Shown here: one piece after another, positions 47,320 to 59,200 of the stretch
Layout: every line of letters starts with the position of its first letter
Position numbering within the stretch: the first letter of the stretch is position 1
Origin: Ectocarpus siliculosus
Taxonomy: Eukaryota > Sar > Phaeophyceae > Ectocarpales > Ectocarpaceae
NCBI GenBank assembly: GCA_000310025.1
Contig: FN649752.1
Span: 2,342,766 to 2,406,765, forward strand
Reading direction: 5' to 3'
Length of the DNA stretch: 64,000 nucleotides
The notes under the pieces: model-generated
What the model saw: the letters and a program-made list of their open reading frames with translations, nothing else
Told to the model about the DNA's origin: nothing
Databases searched by the model: none
Made by a program: the position numbers and the translations under genes

Positions 47320-50300
47320 CTACTTGTCTCCGGCCTGAACCACATCCGCGCCCCGGTCACCTCCCCTTCCTGCCCCGCCCTCCATGCCGTCGACAAACTC
47401 CGTCGCCACCACCTGCTTGAGCTGCGGCTCGACCTTCTGGATCACCACCCTCACGGCCTGCCCCTTCCGAATCGCGACGCCCCTCCCGCCGCTGCCCGGG
47501 GCCCGCTTCGCGTGCACGCAAACGCCTCCTCCTCCTCCGCCTCCTCTGCCAACTCCTCCCAGCCCCTCCAGCCGCACCTCCCTCCCCCGTCCGGTGCCGC
47601 GAGCGGGCACGACGGCGTGCTCGAGGCCGGTCGCCCTGGTCTGGGCGAGGCAGTGCGCGGCCAGGGCTTCGAGGGAGAGGCGGCTGGCCTCCTCGTCGCG
47701 GGAGGCTCGGGTCTTGTTCTGCCTCCAGGTTAGGTAGCTCGCCTTATTTTTTTTTTGCCGTATGGTAGATAGTCAGGGAAGGGGTGGGTGGGGGGGGGGG
47801 GGGGGGTTGGCAGTCAGTTGTCGCCGCGATACAGGTACTCACGACATCTCCGTGGGGGGGCGGGACCAAATGACTCAGATGAAGTAGCGAACGACCCAAA
47901 ACGGATTACGTTAGGTAGCAACAATGATGTGTTAAATTCGCAAGCATTGCAGTGGGCATATTTGCCAACTATCAGGTCGCCAACCACCGCCGCCCCGGTA
48001 GTCTAGTTGGTATCCTCGAAGACCTTCTAGTGGTCAGGATCAGGGGGTCGAATCCCGGCGAAAGCGAGCTTTTCTTGCAAAGTGAGTTTTTCTCTCGCTT
48101 CCGCTCCTGGCCTGGGTGGAAAGCGTGTACACAGAGGGAAGAGAGTAATGCACTCTTCTCGTACAAAAGATCGAAGGCAAAGTACCGCAGAAGGGGTGGG
48201 CAGGGAGCCTCAGGGAGACAAACCTTTCTGTGTGACCACGGGATGAAGTAAACCGCACAAGTCGAGCGCTGTGATCGCTGATTTGAAGTCAAGACGAACT
48301 AAATAAATAATTAGGTCACGGCGCAGATGACCTGGCTCGAGCCCATTCGGTTAACAGCAAGGGGAGCACGACCAGCCGCCGTTCCAACTTTTCTCTCCCT
48401 TTCTCTCTCTATCTCTCTCTCTCTCTCTGACTCTCCGTCTCTCGTTCTCTTTCACGCTCTTTCTGCCTCCGTTTCAAATCTGTTGTCACGTTCCAGCATC
48501 ATCAGTTGTGTTTGGTTTCCGGCTCACCGTCTCCATGAGGTCTTTCTTGTTAAGGTAACCGGAGCCCCTGAGGATCGCGGCGATCTGCCGCTGCGCCAAG
48601 ATGTCGATGTATCGCCGCAGGGGCCCCGTACCGTACCTAAAACCAATTAAACATACGACAACAGAGGTGGGAGACATGAAATTGAAGTTGATATGAACCA
48701 CCATGAACCGTAGCGCTATCCTCGACCTCACCATAATGTACACATCATTAGCCCATACACTGCACACAGATGAAAAAACACGCTTGGCGGTACGTCTATT
48801 TTTCGGCATCGTTCGGTCGCAAGGTGTTTGTTCCCAACCAAGTCCGCGATGCGCGACACACCGAATGGTACGGTAGATCTACAAGGTCCGTTCATTGAGG
48901 TCATCGACAGCTGTGAACGTCAACAATCCTGGTTATCGATCATCGCATTTCGTCATGGCCGGAGAGTAGCTGGAAGAAAACACCAAACCGAAGAGAGGAA
49001 ACACTATCATGTTTCATCGTGACTGAAGAATGAATGTACGGGGCGAAAAACAAATCAAAACGGAAGAAAGGAAAGGCCCAGTGGCGGGGTGCGCTGTGGA
49101 TGTTGAACCGAGTGCGGTGCATGGAGGCTGCACACACGTCAACAGTCTATGGGGCATCCGGCACACAGCTTTACGCAACCCTAGGGAAATCATCATCTCC
49201 CTGGTGGGTTCTCATCAGCTGCCCAAGCATTTCACATCTGTGTACGGGTCCAGCTCCAAGCTCCCTTCCGTGTCCACGGATTTGAACCCCCATGTTCTTG
49301 ACTGCCGTGTTCTAAAGTGCGAGCACTTACCGCTGTAGTCGGAACGGAGCCAGAAGGCAATGGTTATCTCGCGCTTGGTCAGAACGAGGCTCGGAACGAA
49401 AACAAAATAGACCGAAAAGATAATTCTGAACGAGGCCCGGTAGTACCATCATGTCGAACACCATGACAAGGGTCTGAGGCCCCGAACAAAGCTATCAACC
49501 ACCACCACCATCGCCACCACAAGAACAACGCGAGTTGGGGGTGACAAAACAAGTACGGCAAGATGGCTAAACAAAGAGACAACCACCATCGCCACCACAA
49601 CAAGAACGAACCGAGTTCGACGAGAGACAAAACTAGTCGGGCGAATGGGGACGAAACAAGAAGACATCGCTAACCTGGAGCGTCCGGTTGCCACCCGGTC
49701 CTGCTGCCCCACGAGTGAGGGCATCGCCACCCCGGCCCTCTTGCACAGGCGGTACACCTCCTGCGTGTACACGGTCAGCAGCTCGTCGACAAGGCTCTGG
49801 GCCCTGTCAAGGGCAGAAAACACGTGCCAACAACAACAAGAAGCACAGAGAACAGGCCCCCCCCGCGAAAGTGAAGCAGAGAAACAGGAGGGGAGGGGTG
49901 GGGCGATGTCAAGGAGTAGAAGATGCCGTGTTGGTAGATTCAAGCCTTCCTGGCATTTAGGTGTCTTTCTCATGTAGTTTGCCGGACGTATGTTGCCGGC
50001 TTTTGAGGGCCCCGTACACACATGAACGCCATGTCTACCCGTTTTCCATGCGTGAATGAAGCCTCGCACGACCACAGGGTTCTTTCACAGAGAGACAGCG
50101 GGAACGAAGAGGCGAGAAGAGGGAGAAGGGCAACGTCCACATTTTACACGCTTTGCATGGCTTTTCCCTAAAAACCCAGAACATCCAGCTCCTTGTCCGC
50201 AGAGAAAAAAAAGGAACGGCATGCAACAAAATAAAACCAAAACCTGATATTGATATAAAAGAAACAAACTTGTTTCAAAGCGAGGCGCGCGCGCGTATCT

Positions 50301-53300
50301 TCGGTGCCGCCTCAGACTTGCCTAGACGCGGCCACCTCCAGCGCCTGCGTCTCCCCGTCGGGTCCCTTGCGGAACTTGACCCCCTCCCTGCCGCGCTCCC
50401 TCCGCCCGCTCGCCTCGGCGCTCCGCCTCCCGACGTACTCCAACGCCTGGATCTCCTTTGCTACTCGGGCAAGCCTCCCCTCCCCGGTCTCCCCCTTCTC
50501 CGCGGCCTCCAACAGCCTGTAATTTCATTATCGAAACGAGATAGATAAACCACAAGCACACAAGAGGCAGCCAGTCACACGCGACCGCACACTCCTTGAA
50601 AAAGAAAAATTACGATACATACCCACCTGTGAACTGGACGCAACTCGACACACATACTTAACCCCCAATTTCTTCGGCTCAAGAAGCGTTTGTTTTTAGT
50701 GATTGTTTTGCCGCAATGAACTGCTGCCCTTCAGGCGGCCTCAGAGAGCCAGCGACACGAAACGTTGACATTTTGCACCCATGTACAACACACAAACAAA
50801 CAACCTTTGCGGCGAATGATGGCATGCATGGCTCAGCGGAAACGATATTCGCAGGCCCATCCCATCAACACCTACGCAGCAGCAACAGCAACCACACCGA
50901 CGACATCCACAACCACTCCGACAACAACGGCAACGACAACATCAACGACGACATAAACAACGACCACACGCAACAGCAAAAAAACACCACACCCAAAGAT
51001 GAAGCAGGCACCTGTCGGTCTGCTCGAAGGTAAGGGGCACCGCAGGCGGAAGGGTGGTCAGCATCACCCGGGACGACGCAACCCCCCCCGTCTTAGGGTC
51101 TAGCCGGATGCCGACCGTAACCGCCTCGTTCACGCCCTTGTCGCTGAAAGACATGGCCTTGAGGGCCGTCGGGGGCATCATGAACAGGGGGCCCTGCGGT
51201 AGATATTCGGACGCTGCTCTCATCCTCGCAACGTCGTCCAGGGTGCTGAAAATGGGTTGGGGGGGGGGGGGTGCTCATGTATCGCACGCCTTAGCGGTTA
51301 GACCATCGACCATGAGAACGGAGCATTGCTCCCACAGGACCCAAGAAGTGGCGGGGGGGGGGGATTAGTTCCAGAGAGCGGTATCAACAAAAACACGCGA
51401 TGAGGTATGCATAGATTGGGGAGGGAGACAAGGTCAACGAATGTATGCCGGGTTTCGAAATAATGACTTCCACGGTGTGGGCGCCCCCCTCGACAACTCC
51501 GAATACCATAGCAGTTCACCCTCTGCCGTCAGAAATGGACCACTTAGCAAATACCCCTGGGGAAATCGTTGCGCCCACTAAAAAAAAACGATATTTACGT
51601 ACGAGGCATCCAAGCACGCGCAGAGAGCAAATAAAAGGTTGCGCGTACATACCTCCCCGTGGGCACCAGGCCCTGAACGTCGGTGATGTGAATGAAGACC
51701 TCGCGGGTCTCCGGGTCCACGGAGAAAGCGTCGTCTAGGAACCTGGTGCCGGCCCCGTCGATGCAGTACACCCCGAAGCTCGCCCCTCGGAAGTCGTGCC
51801 TGCACTTTTGTTCATGATGATTTGTCTTAATAGTTGTTGCGCGTTCACTTATCGACGCTGTGTCTGGTTGTGCTATCGGGTACTGCTGTTGTTGCCCCCT
51901 GCCTCAAACAGTCACCGTAGGTCATGCACGCACATCACCTCTCGAGTGCGAGATACAGATGCCAATCCACGTACACACATCCAATTATTCCGTCCTTCAC
52001 GAATGAAAAACAATTACGTGCCTGCCGAAAGGAGCGGGAGCGCCGACCTCCTCCAGCGCCCGTCTCTTCCCGTAGTTTGCTCGTCTCCTCGCCCTCTCCC
52101 CCCCGAGTGCCGCCGCCGCCTCTAGCGCCTCCGCCGACCACGGAATCACCCCGCCTTCCTCTCCCGCCTCGTCTCTTCCGACCTCGCCCCCCTCTTCCCC
52201 GGGCTTCCCACCCTCCTCCTCCGGCTGTCTGCGGGAGGTCCACAGCCCCACGTCCACGAGGATGCTCTTCGCTGCCGTAGGGTTGGCCTACGGTTTTCGC
52301 CGGGATTAGTAGTGGGGTGAATGGAACAAGCAGTACGTGAGTCGACGCTTCGGGTAGGCAATGTAGGTCAGCTGGCCTGCTGCGCTCAAAGCCATGCATC
52401 TACTTCCAGCAATGCGTCTTGGGCCGGGTGTTTGCAACCTACAGGTTTGTAGGATAGCTGGCCTGTCTGCGCTCAAAGCCATGCATCTTCTTCCGGGGAT
52501 GCGTCTTTTCTTGGGTCGGGTGTCTTCAACCTACTCTGTTTCTGTTGTACCGTTGCGTGTGTGTATATTCGATGTGCATCGACCGCGCAAGCCGGCTGCC
52601 CAATGAATGGTGTCTTAGAGCGGGACGAAAAACGCCAACAGGCCTTCCAGGCAGTGATGTGTGTGAATTCACAGCGTTATGCCAGCACTAGCGCAACTGT
52701 GGAGCGACCCCGCATCGCAGTCGTTCCTTTTACCGACACAGAAGAGTACCGTGTTCTTCTGCACCAACTGTTGTGGTAAGGGGAGAGGGAAGGGGTGTGT
52801 GGCAGCGGCGCCCTGACGCACGACCGTATCATTAGAGCGGCAGAGAAAATGAGACATCGGGCGATCAGACTCCTTTGAACCACAGATAGAGGGGCCACGC
52901 CTGTGTGAACAGTTATTTCCAAATCGCACACACTGACGGCAGTGTCCACGACGCATATATCCCCCGGAAACCACCAACCACCAACCTCACGTGGGCGCCT
53001 GCGGTTCGAGCCCCCAACACTAGCTAGGGGGCGATGCCAGCATTGAAAAAACATACCGGTAACTTTTCATGAACACCGTCGCGGCAAAGATGCTCGTGGT
53101 ACATAGCATGTGTAGCAAAAAAAAAACTCGGCAATTTACAGCAGTGCTAGTGTCGTCACCTTCCCTGTGATCTCCACCATTACTCGTTTGGCCTCCGGTA
53201 TCAGGGATTGCTCGTCCCCGCCTATCGCGAACGCCTGCAGTAAAGGTTGGGAAATGAGGAAACGAAGTAGAGGGGTGGACTCGATACCAGGCATGTGACA

Positions 53301-55983
53301 CGAACAAAACTGCAGCAAAAACACATTCGTTCAACAACAGCAGAATGGCACCCGTCTGACGAAGGTACCGTCGGGAGAAACGGCTTCAACAGACGGACGG
53401 CCAGGGTTCACATCAGTATTTTCGTACCTCGTTCAAAAGTAGCGAGCGGCGCGTTCGACGTCAACTTAATAGCAGGCGATCCAACGTAGCACAGCCAGGC
53501 CCCTTTGCCACTCTATCCCACACATCCCCCCCACCCCGATAAACAAGACCATGCACACGCTCCGACCTGGGCATCACCGCACGTAGTCTCGTCCTAACGC
53601 TCTCTCACCTCTAGACTGTGGAGGATCAGCAAGAAGGCGGGCTCGAACAACCCCGCCCTCGCCAGGGCGCTCCCGGCCCCTCCCTCCTCTGCCGCCGCCG
53701 CGTCCCCGTACCCCGCGGCGACCCCGGCCGCCGCCGCCGCCGCCGCCCTCTTGACCTCCCCAACCACGCGGCAGAAGTCGGCCACCTCTCGCGTGACGGC
53801 GACGCTCTGGTCCACGGCCTTGAACCCGCCTACGCTAATCAACACCGGCTGGTTCAGCTCCTCCTCCTCCTCTTTTTTCCGTTCGTCTCGGCCTTGTGCA
53901 TCCACGGTGCCTCCACGCCCCCCCCCTCCTCTTGCCCCCCCCGCACCGTCTCCCACATCTGCTACTAGGACATCGCCTTCTGCCCCCCCTCCCTTGCCGC
54001 CCCCTCTCGCCCTCTTCTTCCCACTACCACCGCCACCGTCAGGGCCAACACCGGCCGGTCCCAACCGCTTCGAGACGACGCGCTTGAAGCGGCTTCGCTC
54101 GCCCGCGATAACGTGCGCCGCCGCCGCCCGCTCTACTGCGCTCGGCCGGAACGCCTCTCCGGGGCTGGAAATCCCAACAAACATCCCCAACAGGCAAAAA
54201 TAGAGAAGGCGGCAGCAACAGGAGCCAAAGCAGAGGCACGACTCGGCGTTAGGCGGGTCCATTGGACGGGTTGGGGCGGGATACAATATTGAGGGACTAT
54301 TTTTGGTGATGGAAGTTCGCGAGGGAGGCCGGGTACGGCCGCAACAACAGCCCTGGGAGGAAGTTTCCTAAAAAAGTTGGTGAATGGAAGAAGGACTATA
54401 CAAGACCGTTTGTGGCTTGTTTCCTTGCATCCGCTACTACATAGCTGTCATTCGGTGGCGCAGCAGAAATTCGTTTCGCGGGAAGGGCTCATGTAGCACT
54501 CCCTTCCGTCAAGCGTGCTCGTGGGCATTGCTGTTCCGCAAAACGGGTCGAAGAGCCCAAACTTGACCGTAAGGTCTACCACGACTGCACACCATGCTGT
54601 GCCGGTGGGTGGGCGTTGTGACAGGATTTGCAAGCGAATTACTCGTACCGAATAGAACCCTCTCCGGGAAGTCTCTCTTGAAACTTTCATCACTTACACG
54701 AGAGCACTGCAAGCGCTCAAGGAAGTTGGCGCTGAAGGCGCACAGCCGTGCCTGGGCCTCAGAGCAACACAACTGGTTCTTTCCCAAACCTCAGGTTGCC
54801 CTTGAGCTTTGAAGCACTCATCACCGGACGTGGTTCTTCTTGGAAGAGGCGCGCTAAACCTCATGTACTGCTGTAGTTTTGACTTCCCTCGGATCGAACT
54901 AAGCCGGGAAGTTTCGACGGTCTCGGCGCAGCAAGCAACAGCCAGCCTTCTTCCCTGCGCGAACGTGGCAAAAGGAAGTACACACGGGACCAGCGTTACA
55001 AGGAAACTTAGTTACCTTCGAAACCGGAATGGCGGTCGCTTCCTCAGGCCGAGCTTCGCCGGGCTCTCCGCGCCGAAGAGGAACTCCGCCGCGTGGGCCG
55101 GCGTCACCACAAAACCTTTCCCCCTCGAGCTCGCCGCTCTCCAAAACGCCCCCAGGTCAAGCCCCCTCGCCGGCGTGCCCTGCAGCAGCGCCCTTGTCTT
55201 CTCCCTGACCTCCGCCCACCCCGCGACGACGGCGGCGCTGCTACCGCCGTCACCGATGTCGTCGCCGTCGGCACCCGCCGTTACGCTGCCGAGCGGCAGG
55301 TGGCCGCTCATCTCGTCCTCTCGCCACACGCCCACGATCTGTCCGGCGTCGATTGTCAGGGGCTCGCCAGCCTCCGTGCGGACGACGAGGGACTGCCGGC
55401 CCGGCACGGGGCTCTCGTAGTTGCCCAGGACGAGGCCCTGGGCGTGCCAGAACTCGATGGGGTCGCCCGGCTGCAGGATCACGGTCCCCGGCAGCAGCCG
55501 CAGCTGGTTGTTGCCTTTGCTGCTGCTTTGGTCGTTCTCGGCCGTCATCGCTGTCGAAGCCGTTGGTGACGGTGGCGGCGACAGAGCCGCGCGGGCGGCG
55601 CTCGACACCGGAAACGCTGGCGTTCGCCGATAGCGCCTACTGCTTCTTCTGCTGCTGCTGCTGAGACGTGTCGCAACGGTGGAACGCACCGCCACTGCCG
55701 CGTTGTGATGCCGCTGCTGCTGCCACCACGACGATGGCCGTGCGACGGGGCCCACGAACGCGATCCTGCCGCCACGTCCCACTGCACCACTTTCTCGTCT
55801 GGCAGCACCAGTCGTCGCTCCCGCTACTACTGCTGAGGGCGGGAAGCAGGCTTCAGAGAAGACCGAGAGGTTGGCCAGTACGATAGCCGCTAGTGCCGCT
55901 ACGGCCGCACATGAACTTTTTCGACATGTTCGCTTCGGCGGAAACCGCATCCTGGTCGTTGATTTCGCCGAAACCCCCAACAC
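47320..55983 (-). CDS. RNR1: RNase II/R-family exoribonuclease, RNR1-like, plastid
   Basis: Minus-strand exons: 55983-55016, 54164-53609, 53234-53160, 52266-52022, 51799-51653, 51245-51012, 50516-50322, 49803-49675, one ending at 49331 (start unresolved), 48636-48528, and about 47718-47320 (TAG). Phases agree at the other joins. The leader has basic residues, a hydrophobic core ending SVFSEA and then CFPPS, like a heterokont plastid presequence. The N-terminal half follows plant RNR1: VLGNYESPVPGRQSLVV, AEFLFGAES, FRPSAVERAAAA and SILVDVGLW. The RNB catalytic domain shows VYCIDGAGTRFLDDAFSV (metal-binding aspartates), VFIHITDVQGLVPTGS, YLPQGPLFMMP, LVDELL and GTGPLRRYIDILAQRQI. The end is an S1-like tail with VRVVIQKVEPQLKQVV. 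The enzyme would degrade or trim organellar RNA 3'-5'. Two introns use GC donors (GCACGT after 52022, GCAAGT after 50322). Confidence 0.9.
47990..48070 (+). repeat. tRNA-Glu-like SINE head
   Basis: GGTAGTCTAGTTGGTATCC matches a glutamate-type A-box, and GGGGGTCGAATCCCGG 45 nt later is a good B-box. The acceptor ends do not pair and the T-loop starts with G, so it is not a working tRNA. It lies in the last intron of the exoribonuclease gene, antisense to it, and is unrelated in sequence to the other SINE copies. Confidence 0.5.
49493..49665. repeat. About 85-bp imperfect direct duplication
   Basis: Two units each begin CAACCACCACCATCGCCACC or a close variant, continue with AAGAAC and a CGAGTT block, and end in ACAAAACAAG-like sequence. 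The stretch is A-rich and T-poor on the + strand. It lies in an intron of the exoribonuclease gene. Confidence 0.65.
51256..51365 (+). repeat. tRNA-like SINE copy 3, diverged
   Basis: After a G-run, GTGCTCATGTATCGCACGCC and TTAGCGGTTAGACCATCGACC match the 5' half of copy 1, and a second G-run closes the block at 51352. The B-box half is degraded. It sits in an intron of the exoribonuclease gene directly upstream (in gene sense) of exon 51245-51012. Confidence 0.45.
52369..52535. repeat. About 80-bp tandem duplication
   Basis: The block AGCTGGCCTGCTGCGCTC, AAAGCCATGCATCT, ATGCGTCTTGGG, CGGGTGT and CAACCTAC occurs twice in tandem with about 85 percent identity, in an intron of the exoribonuclease gene. 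Confidence 0.8.
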
Positions 55984-56215
55984 AGCCAGCAGCGTCTGTC
56001 GGTGCTGCGTTCACGGCACTGCTAGTGGTGCCATCCAGAAGCCATCGACTGCTACAAGGCGGTCTTCTCCAACGACCCAGCTTGCGCCTGGGCGGGGGTG
56101 ACGCACCTTGGAGTTCGTAATTGCGCCGCGTGTGCAACTGGCTCGGGGGCGGTGACGATAGGCACACGCTGTCTTCTGTCCTCTCTGCGGCTCTACGGCA
56201 CTGGTGTTGTGAGCC
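55984..56215. promoter_or_regulatory. 232-bp divergent promoter region
   Basis: This is the whole interval between the minus-strand start codon of the exoribonuclease (55983) and the plus-strand start codon of the glutaredoxin (56216). It must hold both 5' UTRs and core promoters unless further untranslated exons exist. I see no clear TATA box. Confidence 0.6.
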
Positions 56216-59200
56216 ATGCGTTGTTTATCCCTGGCCGTCTTTCTCCTGGGTACCGCCACGATGTTCCCTGTCGCGGCTTTCGTGCACCCTTATGCGGCCA
56301 GGACCATGGACGGGTGAGCACTGAGCACATCTACATATCTCGGCAGCTCGCTGTTGAAGTTGACTATGCGAACTGCTGGACAGAGTACAGACGGGTTTTG
56401 GTGCACATCAGGTGGCTCCTGTTTCTGTACATCTACAAGAACGAGAGCACGTCATTACCCAGCGTGCCGCGTACATCAGGTCGAGCTCATCCATCTATCG
56501 CCATTTCCAAGTCAGATGTCCTCGCCACAGAACCCAAGGGCATTTGTATTGCACCGCACTTTTTGTCTCATCATGAGACTGAGCACCCTGCACAGCTGAG
56601 CTATGTATGTACTTGTACAGCGGTTCTAGTGTACTACTGTACACTGCTGTATGTAGGCATACCAGTCCCTGCCTCCATGAAGTCGAGTTGGTTACCAGAC
56701 TCGGCGACGTTTTGGTCGTGAATTATGCAGGCGTGAACCCCTACGGCGAGTTGCATGGCCCATGGCCCAACTTCCACGTGATGGATCACAAGTCGTCAAC
56801 ATTGTGAAGGCTATACGGTTGGTCAGATAGACGTAGGCAGGTGCGTTAAGCAGTACTGCTGCAGGTTGGTACAGTAGTTTACGGATGTGTCGATGTTGTG
56901 GTTCGTTTTTGATTTGAACAATGCTCATGTACACACAAATAGAATACAGGTTACGATGTCAGCACGCCGACATTGGGTCTGGACAACCATTTGGTTGACA
57001 ACCACGAACAACAACGGACGCCCGTGTCACTGACGGCAGGCGATTCCTGCCGTCCGCTTCCGCTATCAGGCAAAACACACAGCCGTCAAGAACGCGGTAC
57101 CGCGTTGTTTTTTTGTTCCTCTTTTCTCCAGCCACCAATAAAATCGGTCTACGGTTTGGTCAGCTGTGTTGAAGCTTCACCGACGCAAAGAGGAAGAAAA
57201 ACGACAACAATACTCCGTACGCCTTCACGACCATACCATGGGGTTTGCTATTTCATTCCCCCCTTGCTCCCAACAAAATCGCGCCCTTGCTCTTCACCCT
57301 CCCTTCTCGTTTTCCTTGGACAATTAACACTGAAACCTAAGACCTATCTGTATGGGGACACATTCTTTGGGAAAAATCTCGATCTTGGGCGATTTGTCAG
57401 TTGCACGATTTATGGGAAACAATTTTCCCCAAGAATCTCCGCCAAGATTACGACTTGTCCGGGGCCCAAAATTTGCCCTCTCGAACAAGTCTTGGCCCAG
57501 GATTTGTGCCATCGAGCTTTCTGAAAAAGGTTGTGGGGGCGTGACAAATTTTGGTGGTTGCCGCGAGATTACCACAGGTCAGTCAACTTGTCGTCCATAA
57601 CGCTATGAAATCTGCATGTCGCACGTTCAAAAGGGCCTCTAACGCACCCTGGCTATACTGTGTCGACGCCACGGGCGCCGACAGCGGAGAAAAGCGATCA
57701 AGGCGCGCGAAGAAAATGCATGTTTGCCCTCTGGCTTGTACCGCGTGCGTCATCAGCGGAGATCACACATCTCCAACTTGAGGGAGGACAACGCCCGTTC
57801 AAATCCCTCACTCCGTAGTTGATGCATCGAGGCGAAACCTTCGATGCTGCCATCTACCGTAACCGTTCTCTCTCGGACGCAAGTGAGGTGGTTGTGGGGT
57901 ACTTCTATCTAGAGATAAAAAGCATCGCTAGTGACACGAACTGTTGCTTCATCTGTGGAGGTACCGTTCAAAGAGTACTCTATATTCATTAGATAAAAAG
58001 AGCCGGCGGAATGTTTTTCCACAACAGCTCAGTCTTGTGCGATGCTTGTATCTCGTGATCGAATCACCTCACACCCAAGCCGTTTGCACCCCAAACAGAT
58101 ACGTGAGTGAAGATGACGGCACTGAAGGTTTGGACTCGGTACAATCGCCTCTAGGGTTTATCCACATTTTCGGCCGTGGACAGCAACGGAACAGTTTTGT
58201 TTCTCCGCCTGCATGACACCGCGGGCAATGTCGGCTCTTCTTGCACCCCAGGTGGGCGCCCACCGCCAGAGTTCACCCGTAGTGTTGAGCCTATGCAACA
58301 ATGGGAGGAACGGCGCTTGCTAGGACTGCATCGTGCATCTTTTCTGGACCAAGTGGCAGTTGCGCCTTTTTCAACATTCTACAACCACCATTGTTCCTGA
58401 TAATTTGCGATACGATGTGTCATTACGGACAGTTGTTCCGCACAAATCTTGCCAAGATTGATTTGTTCGAAAGAATGTGTCCCCATAAAGATAGGTCTAA
58501 GAAGGCAACACCTGCACGACTCTGATTGCACCCCGCCCCCCATTATCAACCTCTTTTTCCCCTCGCAACCTAGACCAACAGCAAGGATAGCCCTCACCGT
58601 CATCCCTACCCACCCCCCAGTGCCTTGCCCATCCCTTCGCCCAACGCCTGTTTCACAAACGTTGTATTCGCGCCTGCATTCTTGCGTCATGTTTCTATTT
58701 AGCGAACTCTCATTTGACAAGTACCACACCACCAACCCCCCCCTGTCTTGCAGCCTCGCATCACCACACGGGTCTTCGAGCAGCGGATACAGGGCGCAGC
58801 GCCTGGCCGCCTACAGCAATAGCCCCCCCTGCAGCAAAGGGAGCGTCACCGCGCGACACCGATCCGTGAGGAGGACGACGAGGACGACGACGATGGGCTT
58901 CAAGAGCCCCGTGGACGTCCTGAAGCAAGGGATTGCCAAGATCGGGGCGGGGCCCTACGACAAGGACGCGGTGGTCAAGGTCGTCGACGGTTACACGTCC
59001 GGAAGCAACAAGGTCGTCGTTTTCTCGTGGACAAGGTGGGTGATTCTAGTCGGAACGACGGAACTGCCGGTGTTGCACATATGCGACGAAACACGATGTG
59101 CGCTTGATTCCACCCGTGCAAGGGTTAATAGAGAAGTACACATCACCCAGCGTGCTCAACCTCTCCTCAGTTTGAAGCGAATCGATGGAGACACAATTTG

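Noticed and set aside
47260-47737. Overlapping plus-strand Pro/Ser-rich frames of 117 to 157 codons
   Set aside because: They are antisense to the last exon of the exoribonuclease, whose frame matches the family C-terminus.
47990-48070. A functional suppressor tRNA
   Set aside because: The acceptor stem does not pair, the T-loop lacks the first T, and the T-stem is mismatched.
54165-54286. A Met-initiated hydrophobic leader with an SSPGEAF motif that looks like a plastid signal for the exoribonuclease
   Set aside because: A clear acceptor at 54165 joins in phase with exon 55983-55016, which carries the family's N-terminal domain and its own leader, so this stretch is intron.
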